Source: Ornithodoros turicata (Eukaryota > Arthropoda > Arachnida > Ixodida > Argasidae). From it: a stretch of DNA of 64,000 nucleotides. A program made the translations under genes and the position numbers. The notes beneath the pieces are model-generated. The model did no database searches. It was given only the letters and a program-made list of their open reading frames with translations, and was not told where the DNA came from. The stretch is taken from the NCBI RefSeq assembly GCF_037126465.1, contig NW_026999454.1, positions 124,001-188,000 on the forward strand, written 5' to 3'. The first letter of the stretch is position 1. Every line of letters begins with the position of its first letter. Of the stretch, positions 62,876-64,000 are shown in pieces.

Positions 62876-63787
62876 TACTACTGGTCGCTTTGAGATATGT
62901 CTCCTCGTGTACGCCCAGGGCCTGGTCGGTCCTCACCGACAGTAAAGTGGCTCTGGAGGCGCTGGCCTCTTACTCTGCCGCAGTCATCAGTGACACCTGC
63001 ACCACGATCATCGCCCTGCACTCTGAACTTGTATCACTGGGACACGAAGTGGTGTTCCAATGGATTCCGAGCCATGTCGGAACTTCAGGCAATGATCGTG
63101 CTGACGCTCTTGCTCGACAAGCCCACGACGCTGAGCAACCAACTGTCTTTCCCCTTGCGCACTCTATGTGCCAGCTGAAAATCCGCCGCTTCACTGCCAA
63201 CCGCACACAGCTCTTTCAGCAAGAAGCTATACGAACCCATGCCTTCCTTAAATCCATTGACCCTTTAATGACATATGCTGTGCCTGGCCGCATCCCGCGC
63301 ATCGAGGAATCGCAGCTTCATCGGCTGCGGCTGAGTGTGGCCGGAACTCCTCTCCTCCTATTTAAGATGAATCAGCACCCATCACCTCTTTGCCCAACGT
63401 GCACCGTAGAAGCCGATGTGCCACACATTCTCATTGCCTGCCAGCGGTACGAAGACCACCGATCGAGTCTCCGGCGCCGCCTTGCTCATCTAGGCTACCG
63501 AGAGCTTTCCCTCGCGGTGCTACTTGGCCCTACCCAGCACGCTGAAGTCACGTCTGCGCTGACACGATTCCTTCGGGAATCTAAACTCCTGGGCATTCTC
63601 TGATGCGTCCTATGCGCAAAGATTAGTGAAGGAGCTGTTTCTTCTGTATTTTTTGATAATTTTCTGTATCCCAGCTGTTTTCTTCTGTTTGCTTGAAAGC
63701 ATTAGGGAATAGCAAGCCCACACCGTGGCTAACCTTTCCCTTTCCTCGCTTTCCTCTTTTCTTACTTTGCATTAAACATATTCCCCC
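62876..63787 (+). mobile_element. 5'-truncated LINE insertion with 12-bp TSD
   Basis: A 912-bp segment absent from the other arm is flanked by perfect 12-bp duplications, CACTCTAACAAC, at 62864-62875 and 63788-63799. The left arm has a single copy (as GTTGTTAGAGTG at 57570-57581), confirming the empty site. It codes for the RNase H end of a LINE and ends AAACATATTCCCCCC without a poly-A tail. Confidence 0.92.
62890..63603 (+). CDS. LINE ORF2 C-terminal fragment: RNase H and Cys/His tail
   Basis: The frame is open from the insertion edge to a TGA at 63601. RNase H motifs VLTDSKVALEAL (catalytic Asp) and QWIPSHVGTSGNDRADALA (His and Asp) are intact. Further on CPTCTVEADVPHILIACQRY gives the C-x2-C-x7-H-x4-C knuckle usual after RNase H in I/Tad/R1-group LINEs. 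The start codon is arbitrary because the element is 5'-truncated. It probably has no function of its own. Confidence 0.85.
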   Translation: MRYVSSCTPRAWSVLTDSKVALEALASYSAAVISDTCTTIIALHSELVSLGHEVVFQWIPSHVGTSGNDRADALARQAHDAEQPTVFPLAHSMCQLKIRRFTANRTQLFQQEAIRTHAFLKSIDPLMTYAVPGRIPRIEESQLHRLRLSVAGTPLLLFKMNQHPSPLCPTCTVEADVPHILIACQRYEDHRSSLRRRLAHLGYRELSLAVLLGPTQHAEVTSALTRFLRESKLLGIL

Positions 63788-64000
63788 CACTCTAACAACG
63801 CGTGTTCCATATATTTAATAGAACAAACAAACGCGGGCATCATCAAGGACGCCGCGAACGCGCCATTCGAAGTCCGCGCCTAACAAGCAATGAATCAAGC
63901 GATCATAAAACGTTCATTAAAAGCAAAAACAAACAAACAAACGCGGGCATCGCTCAAGGACGCCTATCATAAAACGTTTAAAAGCAAAAACAAGCCATCA

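Larger units (their letters stand above)
61701..64000. repeat. right arm of second large inverted repeat, with insertions
   Basis: Reverse complement of the left arm, from AGCGTATTAC at 61701 to the window end. Relative to the left arm it carries two extra pieces: a 155-bp hairpin element (62354-62508) and a LINE end (62876-63787). The other arm therefore serves as the empty site for both. Confidence 0.8.

Overview
This is a eukaryotic, intron-rich and transposon-rich stretch, most likely from a tick (Ixodida). The main clues are tRNA-derived SINEs that look like the tick Ruka-type family (for example 26870-27118), a spliced phospholipase B-like gene with conventional GT-AG introns, and BEL/Pao, Gypsy, hAT, P-like and LINE elements. 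There are no prokaryotic signals. The tick assignment is inference; an animal (arthropod) nuclear genome is secure.

Only one host gene is recognisable: a phospholipase B-like (PLBD/lamina-ancestor family) lysosomal hydrolase on the plus strand. Nine internal coding blocks run from 6054 to 50848 and stay in frame when joined, about 423 codons. They include the autoproteolytic Cys motif SCSAL in the third block. The signal-peptide exon and the C-terminal exon(s) were not found in the window. Almost everything else between the exons is mobile or repetitive DNA.

Layout: 1-6 kb holds SINEs and hAT-type nonautonomous elements. The first intron (6301-27280) carries a giant near-perfect palindrome at 8381-20883 (two 6.19-kb arms around a 129-bp GC-rich spacer) flanked by the 6-bp target duplication ATTGAA. 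It then carries an 8-bp-TSD hAT element (21577-23370), a P-like element with a THAP-type reading frame (24643-26207), a LINE tail and a Ruka-like SINE. The third intron (27652 to about 36247) contains hAT relics and a decayed minus-strand Gypsy pol, itself broken by a hAT element (31163-32788) and a TIR element (33502-35449). Between exons at 39.3 and 50.3 kb lies a complete BEL/Pao retrotransposon (41782-47600) with identical 202-bp LTRs, sitting in the centre of an older inverted-repeat element. From 50.9 kb to the end there is no further host exon: LINE remnants, short-motif arrays, a ~105-bp minisatellite, and a second large inverted repeat (about 57.1-58.6 kb against 61.7-64.0 kb) that continues beyond the window.

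The most unusual object is the 12.5-kb palindromic element. It has the end signature reported for Polinton/Maverick elements (AG...CT termini, 6-bp duplication) but almost no coding capacity. If the host gene is transcribed through its first intron, the pre-mRNA would contain a 6-kb double-stranded hairpin.
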